64,000 nucleotides of DNA, taken from Zygaena filipendulae. Taxonomy: Eukaryota > Arthropoda > Insecta > Lepidoptera > Zygaenidae. The DNA is taken from the NCBI GenBank assembly GCA_907165275.2, contig OU015655.1, forward strand, positions 6,088,501-6,152,500, read 5' to 3'. Made by a program: the position numbers and the translations under genes. Every line of letters starts with the position of its first letter. Within the stretch, counting starts at the first letter, position 1. Shown here one piece after another: positions 35,640-48,255 of this stretch. The notes under the pieces are model-generated. The model ran no database searches. It had not been told where the DNA came from and saw only the letters and a list, made by a program, of their open reading frames with translations.

Positions 35640-38600
35640 TGAAAAGTAAAAATATTGAATAGCTATACATCTTTTTGTCTAAAATATTAAATAGGATATT
35701 ATCCGAAATACCTATTATTATGATACTAATAAAATATTCATACAGTTTTTATTGCAACTAATAAATTTAGATATTGATTGATTAAAATATAGATTGTTAA
35801 TATTGCAATAGACGCTGCCAACTAGTTACATCAATCAATTATGATTGATTGATTGATTGATGAAAAATATATTTTATTACTATAGGTTTTAGTCAAGTTC
35901 AGAAGTGATTCCAATTGAATGTATAAAAAATTGAAGAAGTTCATTTTAAATAGCTTTTTTTCGTGTTTCTTGGAATTGGTCAAAACAAACAGCTATGCAT
36001 GACTTGTATTTTTTGTAATAACTAAATAAAAGAGGTTATAATAGTTTTAAATAAATACACAATATTTAAACGAAAATATCATTTATTTCTACAATAAAGG
36101 GCGGCGCCGCGTGCGCGTGCGTCTCACAATATTGATCACCATTAAAATAAATACACTGATGCTCAGACGACATAATCACTCTAATTTAATGATTGAATTG
36201 CCATCTTATTAAGATTATATCATTTAAAGAAAACTTAAAGGACACCTTTAAACAATAAAAATAAGAATTAATGTTTTTAGCGACAACAATAACTATTTTA
36301 TTTACTTAAAAGTATTAATATATAAAAAGACGTAACGTGAGGTAATGACACGGTACAGTGTGGCTGCATTGCGTGGCGACGGATGCTCATGAGTCATGAC
36401 TTGAGCCGCGACAGCTCGCGTCCATCGGCGATTGATTCTTATTACAGTTATTTATACAATGGTAACAAATACTTTAAACAATATTGCCAATTATTCGATT
36501 TTTTAGGATACACTAATATTCTTATCTCGCTAAATGGTTTTTTTTTATTTCTCACATTAAATATGAAGATATGCCATCAGGTACGTTTTCATAGCAATTA
36601 TTAAAGTGTAAAGAAACTTAATAATTTTACAAATATATCGGGGTGAAGTGACCAAAGTTAGGTGAACAAATTTTTTTTTATATCTACACATCTATCAGAG
36701 TGTTTTTATATTTGGTTCCGCGAAGCGTTCAATTTACAAAGGGAACAGCTTAGCAACAATCAACCTAAAATTATAGCGAATTAATCGTTAGATCGAAATT
36801 ATAGCTGTGAGTTGCGAGGAACATATTGTATGTTGTTTGTTTACATATAACATCATAGGCCGAGACATAACTGTAGGACATTCTTCGCGTTCCTTAAAAG
36901 TGATTCGGTCGCAAGACAACCAGACGTGACGACCGGGATTACGCCCCCAGTAATTATCGGCCATCATTGGAGCCGTATTTAACTATTGTAATGGTTAAAA
37001 ATCAATAGCAAACATGCAATTACCTGCCTTACATGCTCGTAAATTCAACAATAACCTAAAAATATTGAATTATGTTTCAGCATATACCTATATTTACATG
37101 TAATAAAATATAACTAATACGGCTCGCCAAAATAAAGTTAGGTGCAATAAAGATTTAATCGTTTAGGTACTTAAGACAAATACATCTAAATATGAACCCT
37201 TCATTCGACGGCTAGTCGTTTCGCTCAAATCCACGACCTCATAACTGAGAGAATACTATATACTCAGACTAAAGTTAAAAATTTCACATCGACCGACTTT
37301 ATATCTAACTTACGTTAATGAACATCAAGTGGTTAATTACAGGCTGCAACGCGTTCGTAAACGAGCGTCACTTGCGTTATTTTGGAATGTGTGCGACGCG
37401 TACCCACCTTCCCTCGACCTACCGACCGGCATATCGCCAACCGGCAACCCGGCCCTGACCACGCTCGCGCTCGCGCTCGCGCTCGACTGAGACGCCGCGT
37501 ACGATATAACAGCCGGTAGGGTAAAATTACAGTGCGCGGTGTATCTGAGCGAAGCAACAACGGCCGATATATTATTATGACACAGAGGCCGCGCCCGGGC
37601 CGGCCGAGGCAGCCCCGGGCGCGGCCCGCTGTCGCGTGCTACCAACATCATCACTACCGACTACCACAACTTATATTCTACGTTGAACTCAAAATTTACA
37701 TTTACATAGAACACTTATCGTGTGCCTCTTAAATTATACATCTTACATTAAAATTCATAAATATAGATATAACTTACGTAAACATTAAAATAGCTACAAC
37801 ATACCTACCTATGTTTTACAACCTAAACTTAAGATAAAATAGTAAGTTTTAACTTTAAATTGTGATTTATTATTTCTTTTTTTTTGTAATGTTTTTAACT
37901 GCATTAATGTGAAATCAAAGTGATGGTTGTTTTATTTTAAAATAAATGTAGAAAGTTAACTTTAAATTGTGATTTATTATATTTTTTTGTAATGTATAAA
38001 TATTTGTTAACTGTATAAAATGTGAAATCAAAGTGATGGTTATTTCATTTTAAAATAAATGTAGGACAACTAATGTGAAGCGAATGATTGCGAAGAAGTG
38101 ATGATAGTGACTAAAGATATAACTAATTATTATAAACACTGGCACCATATCGACCGTTATTGTCTTAGGTTTGTGGTTGCATTCGTTCGACGGACTGAAA
38201 TGGAAGATTGTTACACGCGTGGCGCGCTAGGGTAGGAGGCCGATCGCGCTATTTCATTACGACATTACTAAAGCAAAACCGTTAGACATAAAGTAATAAA
38301 AATAAATATCTTAAGCGCATTTTGTATTGCGCTGATAATATTAAAGATAGCCCCCGGCCGAAATACCGAGTGTCGGACCTAAAGCAATCTAAAAGCAAAA
38401 AGGGTCTATAAGTGGGGTATTGAGTTAAAGACTGGATTCGGTCTCTAGAACAGTCGATTGATAGTAAGGATTGAAAAAATATTTAAAAACTGGTAGGTAC
38501 ATGTTTTTTTATCAGACATTTGAAGTAAGTTCTGAAAAAGCTTGATTTGAGAAAAAGCATTTTCGAAGTTTGAGTGAAAAAAAAAACATATTTCTACTTG

Positions 38601-41600
38601 CTTGTTACATAGATTTTCATCTATTATTGTAGATTGAGTTGTATGAAATAGTGGATAATTGATTTATTAATAAATAATCAATTAAAATAATTTTTTAACC
38701 AACTTTACAAAACTTCTTATGTTTCGGATACTAAATGCCGAGAACTGGACGCTTTTTGCTTGGACGCCCACAAATATGTGATATTTCACGGTTTTGGTTT
38801 GGTGATACCGTTCTAAAATAACGCGACTTCCAAGCCGGACCCCGCGCCGCGTCGCGCCGCCCCAAACCTACACGAGCTGATGGCACCCGACGCTATACCA
38901 CAGCTGAGATTGAATCGCCACGGAAGTAATTAAAACATACTTACAAATAATAATTATATACGAAAACATGAAAACATAAAATACATTTTAGATAGGTGCT
39001 AAACTTTAACCATAAAACAAAGTTACAAAAATACGTAAACATAATATTATTTAGCTTAAGTTATAAAATATTTACGAATTAATTGACCCATATTAAGAAC
39101 TTTTTTTACGAATATATTCAATTAAAATGACAAATACAATTAAAAGAACGAATCTTTATGCAAAAATCGCAAATAACTAATATAATTGAATACTAGACTA
39201 AGACCCGTATCGATGAATGCTACCCAAGAGTGGGTCACCTCTATTCTTTCGTCCATTGCGGGAAAACGAAGAAGACAAACTAAGGACTTGAGAGCCTATT
39301 TAGTTCAGAGTTCACGGGTCCTAGAAGCGTTAAAAAATTTCTTACTTTTTATTTTCTGCATATAATAGCCTTAACAATTTAATTGTATAATATGTATTTC
39401 TACTACGACAATCGATAAAAAAGTTAGTTGATCGTTTAGATCGAATAATTTAAAATTGCAATATCGCCTTACATTATTTACTATCTAACACCGACGAGAA
39501 ACCCAGGCCCCAGCCCACCTAACTTGCTTAGCTTACCTTACCTTATTTTAACATGAACACAATGTTGTTTTTGCAATTTTAAGATATTCATTCCATTATA
39601 CATTAAAGTTATCGAATAAAATCGAAGCATAGAAGATTTAACGAAATTTAAAAAGGTTACAAGCAAAATGAACCTGGCCATAAAATCGTATTTAAAACCT
39701 CGACAAAAACATTGACATTATTAAAAATGAGAAACCCTTTTCCTGCGAGAATAATGCCCGTGTTAAATACAAGTATGAATACATAAACTTTTTAAATATA
39801 TAATTTAAAATATTATTTATATAAATATACAATGATCAATAACCATAATTGAGTAATAAATAATTTTATATGAATAGTTTCTAAAATAAATTATACTAAA
39901 AAGTTTTAATTAAAATTTCGCATAACATTACTTCTGAGGCATTAAAACTTTGTTCCTTTTTTAGAAATATGATACTTTAGTGAACATAATACTGTAAATA
40001 TGTAATTTTAAAAGCAAGTTCTACAAATTTCTTTTTGTAAAAAATACTGCAATATTGGTAACATGTTTGGTAAAACAAGCTTCATGAATCTAAAAAAAGG
40101 AATCCCACAGTATTATTAAAATCAGCTCGGGCAATGTAGTAAGTGACGTGTCGTCCACAAACAAGGGAACCTTTAATTCACTGATTCGGTCGATTCTATT
40201 GAGTTGAGGTGCAAAGGTAGCAATGTTCCAATTTTATCTTCTGGAAATAGAAACATAAAGCCCACACTAACTATTCTAACTATGTCGTACATCACAGATC
40301 AGCTTTGCCTTCCATAAAGCGTCTAACATGACGTGAAGCTGCGAATAAATATTATCATAATTCTGTATCAGCGGGAGTCCTATCAAATAAACAAAGAAAA
40401 AAAATTTCGCTCACACAATGCAAGTCGCAGCTTCACAGCGTGTATTATAATTTTTATATATATTTATTTACATATTTTAGTAAACATAACAAAGACATTC
40501 ACGTTTTGTGGGGTTTCTAAGCGATTCTATTTACACGGTATTGTGATGCTGTAAAAAATTGTACGTACGGTATGTAACTCACTAAGAATATAAAAAAACC
40601 AAGGCTATTTTCATCCATCAAACACCTACGAGCACGGAGGGGACCTCCAGGCATGCCCTGCCATAGGTAAATTTTCAAAAAAATACCCAACCTGAGCTGT
40701 TGAAACCTATTTCACGTTATTATTACTTTAAAAATTGTACCACAACGTCATATTAAGGAACTTTGTTGAGTTAACTCTATATAAAATGTACGCTACGTGC
40801 ACGCAAAACATGCATGTTCAATTTGCAAGAGCTGCGTATTACCGTTCTATTGTCGGCGTTTTATGTTAGTTTTAAAAGTAAACGCGGATATGAATTACAC
40901 GATTCACTGGACGGTATAGCAGACAAAACGCGGTGCCACCACTTTATATATGTAGGTAAATATAATACATATAGTTACAAGCCTAAAGAAGGTAGCTAAG
41001 CCAAAAATAATAATGGTTAAATGACGTCTATTTATAAATAAAATATAATGATATAATATACATATAATTAACGATCTCGTTGATGAGGATATACACATAG
41101 TTACCGCACTACGTGCGGGAACCTCGAATAAAATTTAATTTTAGTTAACAAAAATATATCAACGTACTCTCATTAACACAAACCCATGATCACAATATTA
41201 TATTCGTTCAATTAAAGTTAAGCGACAGGATGGGTGTTCGCATGGAGTCGTTCACCGCTCCAAATACGTCGCACACTACACCCCCTAACGAGACACGATC
41301 CGCACGTCCGCCTCATAGGTACGGTACGCTGGGTTAAATACAGACGCGGGCAAGTTCGGCCAGGGTCTTTGAAACCGATACTTTACAATCTACGATCACA
41401 TCTTCACTTAACATAAAAACATAACCATAACAAACATCTTGCGATCTATGATTTTTTTATCAACGAACACTTCCACCATTAAGATTGGTCTATGATGGAG
41501 GAATAATATTATAGCTCTACGAGCATGGATTCCTAGACCGCAAGATAGAGGACCTTCGCCGAACTGGCCCCACGTCCGGACTTACCCCGACTATACTATG

Positions 41601-44240
41601 CTAAAATACGCCGCAAAACCAACTTGTTACGCGACACGGAGGTAATTCAAACGTAGACAATGTTAACAATGTTATTAATAATAATATTATTTACACATAA
41701 ATTACGTTATAACCACTTCTAATTTATAAGTTGACCCTCTCACTTGTTCACGTACGCTACTATATTATGTTAGAAAAATATGAAATCATGTATGTACTTT
41801 CAGTAAACATATACTTTACTAATAAAGAACAATATCCATTTTATAAAAATACATCATTTTCTATGGCCGAAAGCCGACAGGCGCTAGTACCCATTTTAAT
41901 AAAAAACTTACAACTTTAAATGTTTCTTTTTGTTAGTAATATTGTGTTAAAGTGTCCTGTGAAATATATTGTACGTAACTTCGATTGGTCTATGTATCTG
42001 ATCTCTGTAAATATGAAACTATTATATTTACAATGGTAATTTTGTACTGGTGTGGCCAATATAAGTTACACTGTGGTTAATTTTTACAACATCTACATAG
42101 ACATTTTAATGATAACAGCTGTAGATTTCAAAATAGTAATATTTACCAATAAATTTTATTATAATTATCATTCAATAACATACCCACACAGTTTTTTTAA
42201 ACTATTTTTATCGATCAACACACGACAAAATTTGAAAATATCTGAGCCAAATGATAAGTTACTCACGCTAGTTTAATAGTATGTATACTATGTTAAGTTA
42301 TCTGAAACCAATCACAAACGCCACGAGAGACAGTTAAGCTAGCGATAGAACCCGATCTGAACCAACACATGCGTCGGCGCAAATCAACGCTGATTGACGA
42401 CATCAAAAAACACGTACACTAATGTATACAGTTAATTACGAGTCCGAGAGAGAATAATATTTCCAAAGGTGAACCGTAGTTTAAGTTGTAACATCAAATA
42501 AAAAAACCCGAACCGGTGCTGTCTCGCGTATTCAGACATCATTCATAAAGGAAGTCCTACGGCCGCGATGCGAGCGAATTAGAATTTGTCGTTTTAAGGG
42601 TAAATTTAGACACATCATTGTAATATTTTTTTTTGTAATGCAACTTCTTTGCGCGTATAATTTCAAGGTCGAGTTTGGGTGAAGTTTTATACGAAAGCAA
42701 AGAAGCTTCATTTTCTATTACATGTAAACAAGGATGAGTGTAAATTAAACGATTATATCGTTTGCCCGTAAGGAATCGAAACAATGCGAGATCTTTGACT
42801 ATTCTCTTTTGGTCTGTATAGCCCAGGAGGCCTTCATCAGGCATCACGCACCCACGCGTCGTCAGGATCCGTCTGAACAATGTCTTCACAAACGGGTTCG
42901 ATAACAAATACGCTATAACCCAACTTACACGTTAATACCTATTCCGCGATACACCTATAACTATCATACTATTATAGATAAGATCTCAACTAACATTACA
43001 AAAGGTTTTCATCCAAATTTCTTCGTTTATAATCACAGACGCTTTACTAAAATATGTATGCATTGTAAGTAGGTATGTAACTAAATTACACAACGGATAT
43101 AAGCGAAATTATAATAATATGGTGATGTATTAATTATTTAAATCCGTATTAACACGAAAACAGACCGCTAAATAAACCAACCGTATAGCATGAGACTGGT
43201 GTAGGACTTCTCTTTTTTATTATTTACGTTACGGAAATTAGGTAGATACGAGTAAGTATTTGCTTTATCTGTATTCGGACTAGGCATGCGCGGCCCCATT
43301 GCCGCTCGGCGCAATAACTTATGAATATTATATGTATCGTAATCACACACCAAGTAACCAACTAAAGCTAGTTAATAAGTAACAATTTGTTATTCAATAT
43401 TCTACGGCACGTGTTCCCGGGGAGGTTCCTGCGCGATTCCCCGCCCCACACGACTCTTCACTGGGACTTCAAGATCTGTAAACAGTCAATACGACAGATT
43501 TTTACACAATATGAACTGCCACGACATTATTTATCTATTACATTATCAACTTTATCACAAGAGATTTACCTACGAAGTTGCAGATTACGATGCTAGAGAC
43601 GCGATAGTATTTAAAAATAGATTACGTAAATACATTGGGAACACACATAAGGACGTGGAGCAAAACAGGTAATGTATAATTGAGTGCGGATACGCGAACA
43701 AATCTCAACAGTTATCTATCCAAAACAAAAATTATTATTGAAATGCAGTAAATAAATAAAACTGGCTTCTACTTCATCGTGAAAATACAAAAACATCGCA
43801 TATTCGCATTCGAATGGAAGGGTTAAATGTTTTGTTGATAGAACGTCTTCTCCAATGAGTAATTTTGTGAAAATAGGTAAGGTACTTACGTTCTCGGATT
43901 TCACAACAAGCTGGTATTAGCAATGTACTTACTCCAACGAGCTGAAGTTAATAAAAATACATAAAATGATACATTAATTGTCAAAATTTTACAAAATCGC
44001 AATATTATCATAAACAAAAAGTAAATCTGCTACTTAATAGGTAAATCATCTATAAATATTTTTTTTAGATGTGGCCTTGCCGCGGTCACATCAGTAATTC
44101 AGATCCAATTTTAAAACATCGAGGACCCCCGCCAGCTTAGTTTATACCCATTTTAATGTACAATTATTTAACACAAGAGCGTGGCGCTTGTAACTCACTG
44201 TCACTTATGAACAGAACGCGTAGTGTTATGGTATTATAGC
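35640..44240. other. repeat-poor block with no convincing gene
   Basis: About 8.6 kb of AT-rich sequence in which I find no SINE or CCGCGG-tail copy. Short open frames, including a 116-residue minus frame at 42557-42907, show no domain and no fitting splice chain. A GC-rich island lies at about 37370-37650, with a CGCTCG repeat near 37465-37495. A 107-bp tandem duplication lies at about 37845-38063. It could be a long untranslated region, a non-coding RNA or regulatory sequence; nothing proves any of these. Confidence 0.45.
37845..38063. repeat. 107-bp tandem duplication
   Basis: Two adjacent units share AACTTTAAATTGTGATTTAT (starting at 37851 and 37958), TTTTTTGTAATGT, GTGAAATCAAAGTGATGGTT and TTTTAAAATAAATGTAG. 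The period is 107 bp with a few indels between units. Confidence 0.85.
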
Positions 44241-44289
44241 TATAGGTTATAGGCTATAGGTGTGCCCTTGTTCCTTGAATGCAATACGC

Positions 44290-44840
44290 TTTTTAGATAC
44301 ATACTTTTTAGATTCCACGACACAAGCTAATAATATCTTACTGTGGGATCAAGTAAGAAAGAAAGTGCGAAGTGCGAAGAAAGCATGGTCGAAGAGAGGG
44401 GTTGAAAGACATTGGGGTTGTTTCAACGCTCGAGGATTTGATATTCTGCATCTATTTACGAACACTTTAGCAGCACGGATCAATGACAGAAATTTACCAA
44501 AAATGCTTGTTACCATCTGCACACAAGTGGTTTGGTCGAAATAATTATTCCTAGATATGACAGGAAGACAATGATTGAGATCATGAAAGCACTGCATCTG
44601 TATAGCTTGGAAAGCTGAAAATGGTATCCGGCCATAATCATGGTCGTCTCAATCTCCCGCGCGACGCTAACCCTATCGAAAATGTGTTGGAGTTTATAAA
44701 GCAGATACTTCAGGGAAAGCGTGTCTTCACATTGAAGCAATTGAGTTAAGTTTCGGCAGATAAAAACAACATGGAGATCGCTTCCTCAATCATATGCGAA
44801 AAATCTTGTAGCAAGCATGCGTCATGGCGACTGAACAGAA
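44290..44840 (+). pseudogene. Tc1/mariner-like transposase remnant (first copy)
   Basis: Plus-strand frames read RGVERHWGCFNARGF and DILHLFTNTLAARI, matching the middle of Tc1-like transposases (VWGCFsanG, L..i.G.l). After frameshifts come NPIENVLEFIKQIL and KRVFTLKQL, the DD34E-type NPIE region, and finally an ASMRH-like C-terminus. Stops and frameshifts break it. The first ~60 bp (TTCCACGACACAAG, TGTGGGATCAAGT) look like a SINE tail. No terminal inverted repeats were identified. Confidence 0.7.
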
Positions 44841-46269
44841 TAAATAAAATGAATCCTTCCTCATTTATTTAAATTAGTTTCACACATAATTTTTTTTCTC
44901 ATGTTACATGTTCTCATGTTTGAGATATTCACGCCACGCTTTTGTGATTAATAAGTGTAAATGGTGATAATGAGAGAACCTTTGACATAATTTAAATTAT
45001 TTCGGTACTACGCTCGTGTCGTATTGTAGAAACTTTAAAGAATCGAACCTCGATTCTGAAATGCATAATATTTCTCCCGCATTTGATTAATTATATAACA
45101 GTGACGCTTGGTTGCGTCGTCGGCGCCTGTCGCAAAAGCTCCAACGACATGATTACTGATATCAATTTAGTTACTATACATTTCTTTAGGTCCTTATAAG
45201 GGGTTAAATTAGCAGCACCCGCTATAAAAAACATATATTCCGTCTAAAAGGAGACCGATGAGACAGAATAAGTCTTTACCTAGTCCTATTTTACATATTA
45301 TGTAAAAAGACTATTGTAAATTACGCGGGACTTCGCGATGTATTTTATTACCTATTTTTGCCTGACGTTTCGGCTAAAAACTTTAGGTAAAGACTAATTA
45401 TTATTTTGGATGAATTCATTGCAATATACAAAAAATAGTGAAAACTAGTATTTTGCGGCTTTTGGTTAAAATTTTTGTTATCCAGTTTAAATGTAGCAGA
45501 ATTATTATGTACTTACCTATTTAAGTACCATGTTTACATAATATTCTACTGTCGATTTTATTCTAAATGTAATTTCTTAGAAGATAACATTTATAATTAT
45601 GCAGTAATATGGAATAATAATTAATCAATGGAAGATATTTATATTTATAAGATATTTATAATTTTTAATGCAGGTGGCGCTAGTAGTCGTGTTGAACTAT
45701 TGTTAAGACCAGATTGTACTTTGAATGCTAATCTTTTTAACTTCATCCTGCGTAGATACATATAACAATGAACGAAAACATTGAAATGTGACCATCACAA
45801 AATGTATGTACTCGTCGAGTTAAAACTAAAAATATTGTTCGGCGTAAACTTTACAAATGAGGTCGATTCTTAAAAAACATACAGTGGTGGTCATATAATT
45901 AAGTGTATGTTTGTAATTCTATAGCTTGTAAATACATATCGATATAATTAAGAACGATTTATACATATATAGACCTCATACTGAAATTGAAATGTTCATA
46001 AAAAATATTTATGTCGTTCCTGAAAAATAATGAATATACCACTAGCTTCAACGTTTACAAGGCTAACATAATCTGTCATAAAATAATTAATTAAGAACGA
46101 TTATATTTTTCATTTTTTTTTTAATTATTTTTAAAATGAAATGCAATGCTCTTCATTACAAGTTTATAGCATGTTCATGCCATTATTGGTTTTTAATAGT
46201 TTTAATGAATTTTTTTCTTGAAAACAATAGAAAAAAAATAATTTTGCGACTCGGCTACTAGAGAAATAA

Positions 46270-47140
46270 TAAAAAAGTTGCGTCGTCATAATTGATCGTA
46301 CTAGAAAACTTCAGATCATTTATATTGTTCAAAAACGATGGTTTACCAAGCTGTGAAGCATTTTTATACACATCAGACCACTTCGAATATTCTGTGCAAA
46401 TCTAAAGTTATAAAAACGTCTCCAAGAAACGTTTAAGAATAGTTCACCTCGCTAAGCGGGACTAGTTTAAAGGTTCTAATGAGATCAAAAATGAAGTTTT
46501 TGATGAGGCAACTTTCAGGCAGTCTCTAGGGGCACTGTTTGAAGACATTTGGTGGAAGCACAGTTATTTGACAGAGAAACAAGGAACGTACCCATGTTGA
46601 CATTACGCCATAGGCAGAACCGACTAGCGTTTGGAAGGAAGTACCTATGGAAATTGGACAGAGTCGCAATAGAAGTAGTACATTTTCGAATAAAACAAAG
46701 CTATAAAAGTATGTTCTGATGGCAAGCAGTATGTAGGTCGACCTACGAATAAGACATTCGACTCCACATACACTAAATGGACGGTGGACCATGGCAGTGA
46801 AAACATAAAGATTTGGGTTTGTTTTTCTAGTTGTGACGTAGGACTTATTAGGCTGGTAAAAGGCAAAATGGACCAATACTAATACAAACAAATACTCGGA
46901 AAATGTATGTTGCCATACGCAAATGATTATCTCTCGGTAATAAAGACATTTCAGCATGATAATGATCCAAAACACAGCTTACTCACTCAGACCACAACTA
47001 AAAACTACCTTAAACGGCAAGTGGTAAATGTGTTTGATTGGCCACCAAACAATCTAAATCTTAATCCAATTGGACATATTTCGTTCTGGCGTAGACGGAG
47101 AATGATTAGACGAGGTGATTTGCTTCTCTGTCGAACAATA
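46270..47140 (+). pseudogene. decayed Tc1-like transposase
   Basis: Frames in order show an ARN..T/SPRNV-like HTH region (KTSPRNV around 46420), KQSYKSMF around 46690, WTVDHGSENIKIWVCFS around 46780, and QHDNDPKHS at about 46951-46980. The last is the second catalytic Asp of the DD34E triad. VFDWPPNNLNLNPIGHI follows, where family members have NPIENLW; the third acidic residue is replaced in this reading. Multiple frameshifts and stops are present. The protein would have cut and joined DNA at TA sites. Confidence 0.8.
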
Positions 47141-47215
47141 AGCGAGCCAGTGTTATAGCTAAGTTCATTAGAGTGAAAGAGATTTCCATTATCTTTTGTC
47201 CTTACCTAGCGTATA

Positions 47216-47262
47216 GGTTTTTTTTTTGTTGGGCAAAGTTATAGTTTGCCCAACAAAGCGCA
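47216..47262. repeat. small hairpin next to the transposase remnant
   Basis: TTGTTGGGCAAAGTTATA is followed immediately by TTTGCCCAACAAAG. The 10-nt arms TTGTTGGGCAAA and its inverse flank a short spacer. It lies between the Tc1 transposase relic and the THAP-like segment, near what may be the junction of the inserted sequence. Confidence 0.55.
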
Positions 47263-47344
47263 GCGCTCTTTGTTTATTTTAATAAAAAACGTTGTTTTTT
47301 TCAATTATTGAAAGCTAAATAGACTTTCATATCGTGTTTAAAGT

Positions 47345-48255
47345 GTTCGTTTTTGTTGTGGACATAGTGATATGTTGTATTTTAGGTGGTAAGAGTCGTA
47401 ATGAAAGGACAACGGAGAATGTAACATTTCATCGGTATGTAATGATTTACTTTTATGTAAATGTGTTTTGTTTGTGCAAAATAGCAAATATGTTCATAAT
47501 AACAGGTTTGTGGTATAAATATAACAAAATATCAACATTAATTTGCCTTCTTAATTTAATGTATAATCTTGCCAAATTACGTAGTCCTTATTCCATAATG
47601 GCGACTATGTCGTTATCATGCTTTCCGTAATATATCGGGTTATACTACAACAAAGGTTGCTAGCTTACCCAGATTAATTTCCCAATTTTTTATATATTAG
47701 TAGGTACCTATGAGGTGTAACAAAATTATCTCGACCATGTTTCGTGCCAAGTGCCAATCGTTTCCATCATTTGTTTTTCTTTTCAACGTGGGACAAAATA
47801 CTGAAAGATTCTAGTCAACTATCTCTCAGACGCTGTATTTTAAAACTTCGGTATCGAATCGAATAAGTTCAATTTGACCGTCAAGAGAATCACGTGTACT
47901 TGTACCCTTCGCGTGTAAGACTGGTGCAAAGTGAGTCTAAGCTGAAAAGCTTGCATGCTCATGACTGTATGAGTAGTGTATGAAATAAACAATTTTATAT
48001 TCGATTCGATTTAGAAATTTTAGAATATTGGGCCTGAAGACTACATTGTTCACGTCATATTATTTTTTAATTTTTCATGTTAATACAGTGTGTATTCTAT
48101 ATTTTTTCTTTTCAGATTTCCTTTTAAATTGGTTACTCTTTATTAACTGGATAGCAAGCACTGGTCGTGTAAATTGGAAACCAAATAGCTATTCAAGGAT
48201 TCGTTTCAAGCATTTCCCAAGCAGTTTCTTTCGAAAAACTAACCTTACTGACAAT
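47345..48255 (+). pseudogene. THAP-like zinc-finger segment inside the Tc1 element
   Basis: At about 47370-47434 the frame reads CCILGGKSRNE and ENVTFHR, ending at a good donor (CG|GTATGT). At 48116, after TTTTCTTTTCAG, sequence resumes with codons giving FP, completing the THAP hallmark FHRFP. Later frames read NWLLFINW, KPNSYSRIRFKHFPSSFF, the region where THAP domains have ICSxHF. A zinc-binding Cys appears replaced by Gly in CCILGG and another by Arg before the HF. With the frameshift after FP this is a dead remnant. THAP domains bind DNA and occur in P-element transposases and transcription factors; the source is unknown. Confidence 0.55.

Noticed and set aside
37330..37660. GC-rich region as a protein-coding exon
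   Set aside because: Both strands give Arg/Ala/Ser low-complexity frames and no neighbouring exon can be joined.
42557..42907. 116-residue minus-strand open frame
   Set aside because: No domain, no signal peptide, no convincing flanking splice sites, and composition like the surrounding AT-rich DNA. It could be real but I cannot support it.
36100..44000. Search for a known conserved microRNA precursor in the repeat-poor block
   Set aside because: I did not find let-7, bantam, miR-1, miR-184, miR-276 or similar mature sequences by eye; a fold-based scan would be needed.
46526..46975. 149-residue minus-strand open frame
   Set aside because: It is antisense to the Tc1-like transposase relic, whose plus-strand frames carry the HDNDPKHS motif.
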